The notes beneath the pieces were generated by a model, which searched no databases, had not been told where the DNA came from, and was given only the letters and a program-made list of their open reading frames with translations. Of a stretch of DNA of 64,000 bases, positions 47,895 to 59,966 are shown piece after piece. Made by a program: the position numbers and the translations under genes. The number at the start of each line of letters is the position of its first letter. The stretch's first letter is position 1. Origin of the DNA: Panopea generosa (taxonomy: Eukaryota; Mollusca; Bivalvia; Adapedonta; Hiatellidae); assembly GCA_029582155.1 (NCBI GenBank), contig CM055906.1, forward strand, positions 11,961,101-12,025,100, read 5' to 3'.

Positions 47895-48513
47895 CTGCAA
47901 AATATGAGTTGGTAATGTATTTAATGATTTGTACACACGTACATTTACTTACACCTGCAGAAATTATACATATTTATGATAAATTGTGACAATTTACTAG
48001 TCAAAAAGCTTAGTTTTACTGGCTTAATAATTATTTTTCTAGTTTTAATTTTCTCATTTAAATAAAAAATAATATGGCAATAATATAGTTTTTTGTTGTT
48101 TTTTTTGTTTGTTTTGTTTAACTGATATTTGAATTTTTGTTTCACGGCCTCACAACATACAGGGTTATTTTGGGTCCCTGGTAAGGGAAACGCATTACAT
48201 AAGAATCCACTTCATCTTCAATTTATGTTTCTTGAACGTTTCCCAGTGCTGGAGGGTATAATCTTATAAATGGGACCGACGGACTAAAATAAACTGATGC
48301 GGTTAAATGGAATACCAACTGCCTTTCAGGATGTACCACAGAAACACACAATACGACTCCGCTCGATCCACGGAGGTTCTTGGCATTCACATTCGTGTGA
48401 GCTATTGACTGCACTACTGAAATCTCTGGCCAGCAGAATGTTCAAACCGTAAAAATGTAAATTATATGAAATAAAAAAATGGGTTTTCATTTAATATATT
48501 ATTTCACTTTTAC

Positions 48514-48629
48514 CTGCGAAGAGGTGACATGGGGCACAGTACACTCCACCAGCAGATTTCGAGTATCGTAACCATGTATTACTAATAAACCAATGTGACT
48601 GGATTTTCCTATACTTTCCGGCAATGTAC
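48514..48629 (-). CDS. hAT transposase, TTF zinc-finger exon
   Basis: A 116-bp exon flanked by a consensus acceptor (CACTTGCAG) and donor (GCAG then GTAAAA). It encodes YIAGKYRKIQSHWF, NTWLRYSK and GGVYCAPCHLFAG, the TTF-type finger core that usually reads W-L-x-Y-S then C-x-x-C-x-x-F. The phase is 1 + 38 codons + 1, which matches both neighbours: the join reads CHLFAGKVQKSLVS. It lies within an otherwise AT-rich intron and would not be found by ORF scanning. Confidence 0.82.
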
Positions 48630-49094
48630 CTGCAAGTGAAGAATATGTATAGTTTGACTTCTGTAGCTCAAGAACCAGGCCCCATTATGGCACGTTCTCT
48701 AAACATCTAATCATTGAGATTTTCCTTAACTTAAATTCCTCAACATTTCAATCAACTTTTATAAATTTCATTAAAATTCTTAATAGGCCAATAAATTATA
48801 TAATATTTGCAAAAGAAATCTTATTTTAATGTTAGTGTTCTAATTTACCAAACTCAGCTACATATCAAAACTTAAAGAATTTATAATCAAATGAAAATGT
48901 GAAAAATTTGAATTGAGGTAATTCTTAACTTTGAGATGTTTGGAGAAAAGGGGGCTGAGGGTAATACGACGAACGATAAGCCAGATTACACACTTTTGTG
49001 TAAGAGTTGTCTCCCTTGAATTTAAAATTTGGCCAGCATTTCCCTTAGTTACGGGTTCAATAGGTTAATCCGATTACACGCGAGTCTGTTTTGT

Positions 49095-49262
49095 TTTAAA
49101 CTTATTTATTTTACTTCGATTGTGAAACAAGTTCTTACAACTTAGACAAATCACGCTCGAAGTCTTCCTGGGTAGTACCAGTACAAAGCATATGCGGAAA
49201 AAGTGCCTTGCTTAAGGACACCACACATAGCCGTAGCGGAGGATCGAACTCACGAGAGTCTG
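49095..49262 (-). mobile_element. V-SINE-like fragment inside the hAT
   Basis: Minus strand: B-box-like GAGTTCGATCCTC, then GGTGTCCTTAAGCAAGGCAC, then GTACTGGTACTACCCAGGAA and an A/T-rich end. It shares the last block with 33,797-33,955. Confidence 0.5.
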
Positions 49263-49445
49263 AAAAATCCATTGTAAACAATTTGTCAAATCGCTCTTAC
49301 ATTAAAGATTATAAATAAATTTATGTTAGATAACCTGCTTGGAAAATGAAACGTGTGCACGGTCGGTGTCCCATTTTACAATTGAGAAGGCGCATCTTGT
49401 CATTGTTATTATAAGATAGTAAATAAATAAATTATGTTAGCTTAC

Positions 49446-49636
49446 CTGCTTGGAAAATCAAACTGGTGAACGGTGTCCCATTTACAATTGAGAAGGCGCA
49501 TCTTGTCATTGTTATGATAAGATACGGTTTTATCAAAGACATCTTGATAAGGAGGCTCGAATTCCGTTTTATTATTAGCAATCGTGAAACATCGGGTTTT
49601 TCCGTATCCTCCGTAGAATACACCTCGTGTATAGCT
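49446..49636 (-). CDS. hAT transposase, 5' exon (start uncertain)
   Basis: Ends at a strong donor (CAAGCAG then GTAAGC) at 49,446. In the frame that joins the zinc-finger exon it encodes KWDTVHQFDFPSR, and the join gives FPSRYIAGKYRK, the FPxR/RxF stretch that precedes TTF fingers. The frame stays open back to 49,636, where an acceptor-like TTCTAG precedes it. An in-frame ATG at 49,504 (MRLLNCKWDT) is a possible start, giving about 704 aa in total. A decayed tandem duplicate of this exon's 3' half lies at about 49,300-49,420. Confidence 0.6.
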
Positions 49637-50406
49637 CTAGAATACACCAACGCGAATCGCCTGTGTTACAAGTCTGTGTTTATTCGAGTGAAAGTAACAA
49701 ATAATTTATCCGTCATTAAGTTGATTATGTATGGCGTTGTTATATCGATTTTTTTTATTTATACTCGACATGGGTCATATTTATAGGGAAATTTAAAAAA
49801 TCAGTCTTGGTTAACAAACGTTTATATTTTCAACGTACATGAATATAAACAGGTGGCATAAGGGGGCCGCCATTTTATTTTATCATGTGAATGAAAGTAT
49901 TTCCAAAATGGCGCCTTATTATGTCAGAGGTCTATTGCGTAGCATAAAGGCCAAGGTGATCAGATTGTATTATTAGAGGTCCAATCGTGTAACATCGGGT
50001 ATTTCCGTATCCTCCGTAGAATACACTATTGCGTAGCATAAAGGCCGAGGTGATCAGATTGATTAGAGGTCGTCATATTGGAATTTCCCGCGATGTAAAC
50101 AAAGGGGATTAACTCTTATAACTCGGGATATAAAGTGACAATCGTATAATTTCGGATAATTCCGTTATTCTCTCGGTGTAGCTAGTAAGGCGATTTTGTT
50201 CGATTTGTTCCGAACCATAAAGGAGGCAATAGATACTGACGTAAGGCACGTGCAATTAAATGTTTTAGAACAACAAAAAAAAATCTTAACATTTATTGTT
50301 TCTGACTGTTTACCCCTAACCCCCCCCCCCCCCCTTTTTTATTTTTTCAATTTTCAAAATAAAATGTACGCACGTGCGTTAGTGCGTACGCCTAGCTACG
50401 CGCCTG

Positions 50407-51462
50407 TATGCCTAAAAAATCGAACATCTACAAATTCTACAGGAGGCAATCGCCTCCATTTGCCTCGGTGTGGCTACGGCCCTGATATTAAATAATATTG
50501 AAAGATGCTTTTTGCCAAATATGCAAATAAGCCGCCTTAACGTTCGTAACTATTCGTGAATTTTCCGATTATGTTCGCGCATGCGCCTGTAGACTAAAAG
50601 GCAATATGGCCACCTTTCAACATGTTGGAAGTTGGTCGTTAATAACAAACGTGTTATGTGCAAACAAAAGGTCATAAGTTTAAAAGCGTAGTTGAATAAA
50701 GTGATCGAAACCAATTGGCACCGAAATAAACCGGTGGAATTAATTGACAGAAGGATTAACGCACCCTATTGGCTTTCCAAAAGTAGGAAGGTAAGATTTT
50801 GTGTATTGTTTATATAAACCGTAGGAATCTTGACAATCCGGCCCCGCTCCAAAAAGGCCATGGAGAATCCGGACCCAAGATTATCCAGCCCGTCCCATGT
50901 ACCACGATGGCTCCACTCGTTATTTTCATTGCAATATTGGGTTTATTGGTCACGCATACTATTTATATTACATGCAGTTATTAATGCTTGAATATTATTA
51001 TTAAAATATTTATGAAATAGGTAGTGACATGAATCATAAATTAATATTTATGTAGCGGGCTGGGTGAACCCAATTGACCAATAAACCAGGTTCCTATCCG
51101 AGTTTGATTTATAATTCAAACTTAATTATGAAAAGGAAAAGGAAAATCGAAACAAACAGATTTTCTTGAGTTCATATGATTTATTTAGAAAGCTTTATAA
51201 ACTATTAATTGTTTAATAAATTGTAATATAGCCAAATAAGTCTTAAAGAAAATAAAAATATATAGATGTACAAGGTGTATAAAACATTTTACAAGCAAAC
51301 ATGATGCTTTATAGAAACGCTCAACTATCAAGCAAACATGGGACTTTACTGTCTTTTCTGTATGTGACTCTCCACTTCCACATTCATTAAAATACAAACA
51401 TTATTTATATGACAATAAATAGACAGGCTGCACAGTATATTATAATGATTTTTTATATAATC
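50407..51462. other. Extra hAT-type terminus; promoter-like site; short ORF
   Basis: Minus-strand CAGGGCCGTAGCCACACCGA (50,466-50,485) is another hAT-like end without a visible partner. GCGCATGCGC at 50,577-50,586 is an NRF1-type site, followed by ATGGCCACC near 50,607. An ATG at about 50,909 opens a 25-codon hydrophobic frame (MAPLVIFIAILGLLV); no function is assigned. Confidence 0.35.
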
Positions 51463-51704
51463 AGGCCATCCTTAAAAAATATTTGTTTGCTGTGCTCCGA
51501 CCCAGTATTTTTCATGTGGGTAGTTAGGTAGCTAAACAATTTTTTTTGCCAAATTTTGATTTTGCATAGTCATTTTAAAGGAGAATGGACAGAAATCATG
51601 AAAAAAATAAACACTTTGAATGGCAATAAAAAGGTTTGGGTAGCTGCAATTTTGAGGGAGTAGTTAGAAGCATGGAAAACAAGTTTGTTTTTTAAGGATG
51701 GCCT
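51463..51704. mobile_element. 242-bp MITE with 17-bp terminal inverted repeats
   Basis: Starts AGGCCATCCTTAAAAAA and ends with the exact complement TTTTTTAAGGATGGCCT. The interior is AT-rich and non-coding. A target duplication is not obvious, so the superfamily is left open. Confidence 0.85.
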
Positions 51705-52794
51705 CAGTATTTATCTCCTTATATACAATCTGTGAGATATCTAAATGATTATATAAATCAGTATTACTGTATTTAGACTAGAAATTAGGTAATCTAAGGT
51801 AAACATGATTCATTTATATATAGGTATATGCTTAATTACTATTACGTCACACATTGTTCTTACAAATTAACATGTATATATACATGTCTATTCATACATC
51901 ACAATTATTGAAACAATGGAAATGTAACAAGTACAAATCTGCATGTGAATAAAACTACAATATCAATTTTATACAAGCGGAATTGATTCCCCCCACTCAC
52001 CGCTCCCATTCTTCCAACTAATAATACATCAGTCTTTTGAATGAGACTTTAACAAAAATCGCGGTCCCACCAGTACTCCAGATAAGGTGCGTATTTGCAT
52101 ATTTCACTTAAATAAAATCATAGAAAAAAACACAAAAAATTTTGAGTTTAAGCATGCCCATTACGCAAATGGTATTCCTTTGATGCGGGTTAACATTGTT
52201 AATACATGTATGTATCTGAACAGCTGTTTCACATTTTTAGTATGTTAGTAAACTGGAAACAGTCAGATAAACCAGTTCCCGGTTATTATGGTTCGTACTT
52301 CCCAAGCTATTAACACAGTTAAGGTAGAGATGAGTACCAGTTTATTCAGCCTTCTCATTCAGGAGTTTACATATTATTTGTACATTGAGTGAAAGCGTCC
52401 AGATGATTAAGATCACACACTTTGACAAAATATCGAAGTGAGAACGAAAATCTCGGCTTATGAAGGAAAAACCATGTAACCCAAATCAAAGTACAATTTT
52501 GAGTTACTTTTTACTCCCAGCACCGATTTCTTCAATTGGTAGTTTTAAAACAATATTATTTAACTTTGTCAACAACAAATTAGACCAGAAAGTATGAGTT
52601 GCAGGCGGCTGAATTTGTGCAAAAAACTGATTTGTTCAGCTATATTTGATACACTACTTATAATGCAAATCAAGAGTTGCAGGCAGCAACAATTTTACAT
52701 TACAGTGCATTTAATATTATAGAATAGTTAAAACAAGATCAGAAATGAATTACTTTCTTTCAGACAATTCTTCATGTTTCGCTTATTTACATCT
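51705..52794. other. No gene seen
   Basis: AT-rich; nothing supportable. Confidence 0.5.
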
Positions 52795-53230
52795 TTGTTT
52801 ATAAGATTTCACTCAAGGTGAGCTATTCTGGTCGCCTGTTATCCGTCATCCGTCCGTGAACTTTTATTGTATGCACTCTAGCACCTGTATTTTCATTGGG
52901 TCTTCCCCAAACTTTTATAGTATTTATATAACCATAATATCTCGGACAAGTTCTTGAACTGGCCAAATCGGATTATTGATGTCCGAGTTATAACCATTGA
53001 AACATTAAATATGCACAATTTGACCTTGTGTGCACTGTAGCCCCCATAATTTTCATTTGATCCTCACAAAACTTGTACAGTAGTTATATTAACATAAAAT
53101 TTTGGACAAGTTGTTGAATTGGCCAAATCAGATTACAAATGTCAGAGTTATGGCCCTTGAAACATTAAAAAGTGCACTGTTTGACCTTGTGTGCACTCTA
53201 GCACCCGCATATTTCATTTGATCCTCACCA
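52795..53230 (-). repeat. Interspersed element, minus strand, with ~160-bp internal units
   Basis: On the minus strand it ends CGGATAACAGGCGACCAGAA then TAGCTCACCTTGAG, matching the end motif of the element at 26,268. Units of about 160 bp repeat 2.2 times (TGTGCACTCTAGCACC; GACAAGTT...TTGAACTGGCCAAATC). Confidence 0.65.
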
Positions 53231-56200
53231 AACTAACATCTGTGTGGGAGGGATCCAGTTTAGTGACAGACATATAACATCTATGTGGGAGGGGTTCAGT
53301 CTGGTGACACACATATAACATCTGTGTGGGATGGGTCCAGTCTTTTGACAGACATATAACATCTATGTGGGAAGGATCCAGTCTGCTGACACACATATAA
53401 CATATATGTGGGTGGGATCCAGTATGGTGACATGCATATAACATCTGTGTGGGTGGGGTCCAGTCTGGTGACACACATATAACATCTATGTGGGAGGGAT
53501 TCAGTCTGGTGACACACATATAACATGTGTGGGATTGGTCCAGTCTGGTGACACATGTATAAAATCTATGTGGGTGGGATCCAGTTTGGTGACATGCATA
53601 TTACATCTGTGTGGGAGGGGTCCAGTCTGGTGAAACACACATATAACATGTGTGGGATGGGTCCAGTCTGGTGACACATGTATAAAATCTATGTGGGAGG
53701 GATTCAGTCTGGTGACACACATATAACATCTGTGTAGGAGGGATCCAGTCTGGTGACACACATATAATATCTGTGTAGGAGGGATCCAGTCTGGTGACAC
53801 ACATATAATATCTGTGTAGGAGGGATCCAGTCTGGTGACACACATATAATATGTGTGGAATGGGTCCAGTCTGGTGACACATGTATAAAATCTATGTGGG
53901 AGGGATTCAGTTTGGTGTGGGAGGGGTTCAGTCTGGTGACATACATATAACATCTGTTTGGGATGGATCCAGTCTGGAGACACACATATAACCAGTGGTA
54001 TTTTAAACTTTTAGGGGAAGGGGGTCAGTGCCTTTTGAAGGGGGAAAATGAATGTTTGGGGGAATTTTGATAAATTGTAAAATAAGATAAAAAAACAAAA
54101 GAAATCGTAAGTATGTATATTTAAAACAGTTTACAGGTCAACATCCCTGTTCCTCATTGTTTTAAATTGTTTTGTTTTTTTAGGGGAATTTTTCTGACAT
54201 TAGGGGAAAAAACAAACTATTTTGAGGGGTGAATGCCTGGGGCCAAATTTCGCCAAATATTTGGGTTGAAAAAATCACTGATAACATCTATGTGGGAGGG
54301 GTTCAGTCTGATGACACACATATAATAACTGTGTGGGATGGGTCCAGTCTGGTGACACACATATAACATCTATGTAGGAGGGGTTCAGTCTGGTGACACA
54401 CATAACATCTGTGTGGAAGGTGTCCAGTCTAATGACAAACATATAATAACTGTGCGGGATGGGTCCTGTCTGGTGATACACATATAACATTTATGTAGGA
54501 GGGGTCCAGTCTGATGACACACATATAATAACTGTGTGGGATGGGTCCACTCTGGTGACGCACATATAACATCTATGTGGGAGGGGTTCAGTGTGGTGAC
54601 ACACATATAACATCTATGTAGGAGGGGTCCAGTCTGGTGACATACATATAATATATGTGCGGGATTGGTCAAGTCTGGTGACACACATATAACATCTATG
54701 TAGGAGGGGTTCAGTCTGATGACACACATTTAATAACTGTGTTGGATGGATCCAGTCTGGTGACACACATATAATAACTGTGCGGGATGGGTCAAGTCTG
54801 GTGACACACATATAACATCTATGTAGGAAGGGTTCAGTCTGATGACACACATATAATAACTGTGCGGGATGGGTCCAGTCTGGTGACACACATATAACAA
54901 CTGTGTGGGATGGGTCCAGTCTGGTGACACACATATAATAACTGTGTGGGATGGGTCCAGTCTGGTGACACACATATAATAACTGTGCAGGATGGGTCAA
55001 GTCTGGTGACACACATATAACATCTATGTAGGAGGGATTCAGTCTGATGACACACATATAATAACTGTGTGGGATGGATCCAGTCTGGTGACACACATAT
55101 AACATCTATGTAGGAGGAGTTCAGTCTGATGACACACATATAATAACTGTGTGGGATGGGTCCAGTCTGGTGACACACATATAATAACTGTGTGGGATGG
55201 GTCCAGTCTGGTGACACACATATAACATCTATGTAGGAGGGGTTCAGTCTGATGACACACATATAATAACTGTGTGGGATGGATCCAGTCTGGTGACACA
55301 CATATAATAACTGTGTGGGATGGGTCCAGTCTGGTGACACACATATAACATCAATGTAGGAGGGGTTCAGTCTGATGGCACACATATAATAACTGTGGGA
55401 TGGATCCAGTCTGGTGACACACATATAATAACTGTGTGGGATGGGTCCAGTCTGGTGACACACATATAACATCTATGTAGGAGGGGTTCAGTCTGATGAC
55501 ACACATATAATAACTGTGCAGGATGGGTCAAGTCTGGTGACACACATATAACATCTATGTAGGAAGGGTCCAGTCTGGTGACACACATATAATAACTGTG
55601 CGGGATGGGTCAAGTCTGGTGACACACAAATAATATCTATGTAGGAGGGGTTCAGTCTGATGACACACATATAATAACAGTGTGGGATGGGTCCAGTCTG
55701 GTGACACACATATAACATCTATGTAGGAGGGGTTCAGTCTGATGACACACATATAATAACTGTGTGGGATGGGTCCAGTCTGGTGACACACATATAACAT
55801 CTATGTATGAGGGATCCAGTCTGGTGACACACATATAATAACTGTGTGGGATGGGTCCAGTCTGGTGACACACATATAATAACTGTGTGGGATGGGTCCA
55901 GTATGGTGACACACATATAATAACTGTGTGGGATGGGTCCAGTCTGGTGACACACATATAATAACTGTGCGGGATGGGTCAAGTCTGGTGAAACACATAT
56001 AACATCTATGTGGGAGGGGTTCAGTCTTATGACACACATATAATAACTGTGCGGGATGGGACCAGTCTGGTGACACACATATAATAACTGTGCGGGATGG
56101 GTCCAGTCTGGTGACACACATATAACATCTATGTAGGAGGGGTTCAGTCTGATGACACACATATAATAACTGTGTGGGATGGGTCCAGTCTGGTGACACA

Positions 56201-59025
56201 CATATAACATCTATGTAGGAGGGATTCAGTCTGATGACACACATATAATAACTGTGTGGGATGGGTCCAGTCTATTGACACACATATAATAACTGTGTGG
56301 GATGGGTCCAGTTTGGTGACACACATATAACATCTATGTAGGAGGGGTTCTGTCTGGTGACACACATAACATCTGTGTGGGAGGTAACCAGTCTAGTGAC
56401 ACACATATAATAATTGTGCGGGATAGGTCCAGTCTGGTGACACACATATAACATCTATGTAGGAGGGGTCCAGTCTGGTGACACACATATAATAACTGTG
56501 CGGGATGGGTCCAGTCAAGTGACACACATATAATAACTGTGTGGGATGGGTCCAGTCTGGTGACACACATATAATAACTGTGCGGGATGGGTCCAGTCTG
56601 TTGACACACACATATAACATCTATGTAGGAGGGGTTCAGTCTGATGACACACATATAATAACTGTGCCGGATGGGTCCAGTCTGGTGACACACATATTAC
56701 ATCTATGTATGAGGGGTCCAGTCTGATGACACACATATAATAACTGTGTGGGATGGGTCCAGTCTGATGACACACATATAACATCTGTGTTGGAGGTGTC
56801 CAGTCTAGTGACACACATATAATAACTGTGCGGGATGGGTCCAGTCTGGTGACACACATATAACATCTATGTAGGAGGGGTTCAGTCTGATGACACACAT
56901 ATAATAACTGTGTGGGATGGGTCCAGTCTGGTGACACACATATAACATCTATGTAGGAGGTGTCCAGTCTAGTGACACACATATAACATATATGTAGGAG
57001 GGGTTCAGTCTGGTGACACACAAAACATCTGTGTGGAAGGTGTCCAGTCTAGTGACACACATATAATAACTGTGCAGGATAGGTCCAGTCTGGTGACATA
57101 CATATAACATCTATGTAGGAGGGGTTAAGTCTGATGACACACATATAATAACTGTGTGGGATGGGTCTAGTCTGGTGACACACATATAATAACTGTGTGG
57201 GATGGGTCTAGTCTGGTGACACACATATAATAACTGTGTGGGATGGGTCTAGTCTGGTGACACACATATAATAACTGTGCAGGATAGGTCCAGTCTGGTG
57301 ACATACATATAACATCTATGTGGGAGGGGTTAAGTCTGATGACACACATATAATAACTGTGTGGGATGGGTCTAGTCTGATGACACACATATAATAACTG
57401 TGTGGGATGGGTCTAGTCTGGTGACACACATATAACATCTATGTAGGAGGGGTTCAGTCTGATGACACACATATAATGTCTATTTGGGATGAATCCAGTC
57501 TGGTGACACACATATAACATCTATGTGGGAGGTGTCCAGTCTGGTGACACACATATAACATCTTTGTCGGAGAGATCTAGTCTGGTGACACACATTATAA
57601 TTACATCTGTGTGGGATGGGTCCAGTCTGGTGACATACATATAACATCTATGTGGGAGGTGTCCAGTCTGGTGACACACATATAATGTCTATGTGGGATG
57701 AATCCAGTCTGGTCACACACATAAAATGTCTATGTGGGATGAATCCAGTCTGGTGACACACATATAATGTCTATTTGGGATTAATCCAGTCTGGTGACAC
57801 ACATATAACATCTTTTGGAGAGATCTAGTCTGGTGACACACATTATAATTACATCTGTGTGGGATGGGTCCAGTCTGGTGACACATGTATAACATCTGCA
57901 GGATGGGTGCAGTCTGGTGACACGTAGGATGGGTGCAGTCTGGTGCCACACATATAACATCTATGTAGGAGGGGATCAGTCTGGTGACACACATATTATC
58001 TGTGTGGTATGGGTCCAGTCTGGTGACACACATTTAACATCTATGTAGGAGGGGATCAGTCTGGTGACACACATATTATCTATGTAGGATGGGTTCAGTC
58101 TGGTGACACACATAGCATCTGTGTGGGAGGTGTCCAGTCTAGTGACACACGTAACATCTATGTAAGAGGGGTTCAGTTTGATGACACACATATAATAACT
58201 GTATGGGATGGGTCCAGTCTAGTGAAACACATATAACATCTATATAGGAGGGGTTCAGTCTGATGACACACATATAATAACTGTATGGGAGGTGTCCAGT
58301 CTGGTGACACACATATAATATCTATGTAGGAAGGGTTCAGTCTGATGACACACATATAATAACTGTGTGGGATGGGTTCAGTCTGGTGACACACATATAA
58401 CATCTATGTAGGAGGGGTTCAGTCTGATGACACACATATAATAACTGTGTGGGATGGGTCCAGTCTGGTGACACACATATAACATCTTTGTGGGAGGTGT
58501 CCAGTCTGGTGACACACATATATTGTCTATGTGGGATGAATCCAGTCTAGTGACACACATAAAATGTCGATGTGGGATGAATCCAGTCTGGTGACACACA
58601 TATAATGTCTATGTGGGATGAATCCAGTCTGGTGACACACATATAATGTCTATGTGGGATGAATCCAGTCTAGTTACACACATATAACATCTTTTTTGGA
58701 GAGATCTAGTCTGATGACACACATTATAATTACATCTGTGTGGGATGGGTCCAGTCTGGTGACACATGTATAACATCTGCAGGATGGGTGCAGTCTGGTG
58801 CCACACATATAACATCTATGTAGGAGGGGATCAGTCTGGTGACACACATATTATCTGTGTGGGATGGGTCCAGTCTGGTGACACACATATAACATCTATG
58901 TAGGAGGGGATCATTCTGGTGACACACATAACATATGTGTGGGATGGGTCCAGTCTGGTGACACACATATAACATCTATTTGGGAGTGGTTCAGTCTGGT
59001 GACATGCATATAATGTTTTTGTGGG
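53230..59025 (+). repeat. 41-bp minisatellite with dimeric higher-order units, about 134 copies
   Basis: Two 41-bp types alternate. One reads TATGTAGGAGGGGTTCAGTC then TGATGACACACATATAATAAC; the other TGTGTGGGATGGGTCCAGTC then TGGTGACACACATATAACATC. The left 700 bp and the right 1.5 kb are more varied. An insertion occupies 53,993-54,280. The many minus-strand frames (YVCHQTGPIPHSYYMCV type) are translated repeat; up to three frames stay open at once. Confidence 0.96.
53993..54280. mobile_element. CAGTG-ended MITE with 5-bp target duplication (288 bp)
   Basis: Starts CAGTGGTATTTTAAAC and ends GTTGAAAAAATCACTG (13 of 16 inverted matches). The flank ATAAC occurs on both sides (53,988-53,992 and 54,281-54,285); removing the insert and one copy restores the 41-bp repeat. 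The interior repeats AGGGGAA/GGGGAATTTT text and is non-coding. Confidence 0.85.
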
Positions 59026-59039
59026 ATGAATCCATGAAT

Positions 59040-59660
59040 ATCCCCATATGGCACCCTGACACAATTATTGCACCAATGCTGCCTGCTTTGACACAGTGAA
59101 CTAATTAGAGTTACCAATCACTTTTGTGAAGTGTCATTGAATTCCAGCCAGTGGTTGCCAAGAAACAGCAACTACAAAAAAATGTCTGAAAATTTCAAAG
59201 GGCTATAACTCATTGAAAAATTATTTGGGCGCAACATGCCAACAATATGCACAACTAGGCTTGGTACCAATCACTCTTGTGAAGTTTAATTGAATTCCAG
59301 CCAGTGGTTGCCAAGAAACAGCAACTACAAAAAAATGTCTGAAAATTTCAAAGGGCTATAACTCATTGAAAAATTATTTGGGCGCAACATGCCAACAATA
59401 TGCACAACTAGGCTTGGTACCAATCACTCTTGTGAAGTTTAATTGAATTCCACCCAATGTTTGCCAAGAAAAAGCGACCACAAGAAGTATGTATGAAAAA
59501 TTCAAAGGGCCATAACTCATTGAAAAATTATTCTCGGCAACATGCTGATAATATGCACAACTAGGCATGGTAGCAGTCACCCTTGTGAAGTTTCATTGAA
59601 TTTCTGCCAATGGTTGCTTAGAAATAGCGATCACAAACAGACGGACCAACCGACAGATGA
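59040..59660 (+). repeat. ~152-bp tandem units of an interspersed family
   Basis: Four units with 152-153 bp spacing (at 59,116; 59,268; 59,421; 59,573). Each carries CTTGTGAAGTTTAATTGAAT, TGGTTGCCAAGAAACAGC, and CAAAGGGCTATAACTCATTG text. The end is ACAGACGGACCAACCGACAG. It resembles a repeat I associate with bivalves. Confidence 0.8.
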
Positions 59661-59966
59661 GCGTGACTTCTATATAAGTCCCCATATACTTTATATCTTA
59701 TTATATATATAATTACAGATTTTAGAGGGAATATTTCAGGATTTTTCAAAACATTATCTGTTGAGTCCTACCATTATATACTTAAAGGGAATATATCAGA
59801 TTTTTTCAGAATTTCAAAATTGACTAAAAACATTTTTTTCCAATATACAATGCCAGTAAATGCTCACTGACCTCCATAACCGAAAAGATATCTGTATAAA
59901 CATGCCAGAATAATAATTTAAAAAGGGCTTTCCTAACTTGGGAATATGCCTAAGTTAGACTGAAAT
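59661..59966. other. No gene seen
   Basis: AT-rich linker between two repeat blocks. Confidence 0.5.

Larger units (their letters stand above)
45426..50406 (-). mobile_element. hAT-superfamily DNA transposon, about 4.98 kb
   Basis: The left end reads CAGGCGCGTAGCTGGGC. The right end, complemented, reads CAGGCGCGTAGCTAGGC, with a similar GTACGCAC block a few bases further in. hAT elements typically start CAG/TAG and encode a TTF-finger transposase, which is present on the minus strand between these ends. No clean 8-bp target duplication is visible, so the exact outer boundary or the insertion history is uncertain. A SINE fragment and a hairpin lie inside. Confidence 0.8.

Noticed and set aside
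53214..58975. Dozens of minus-strand ORFs resembling Cys/His/Tyr-rich repeat proteins
   Set aside because: They follow the 41-bp DNA repeat in several frames at once; no frame is favoured and there are no start or splice signals.
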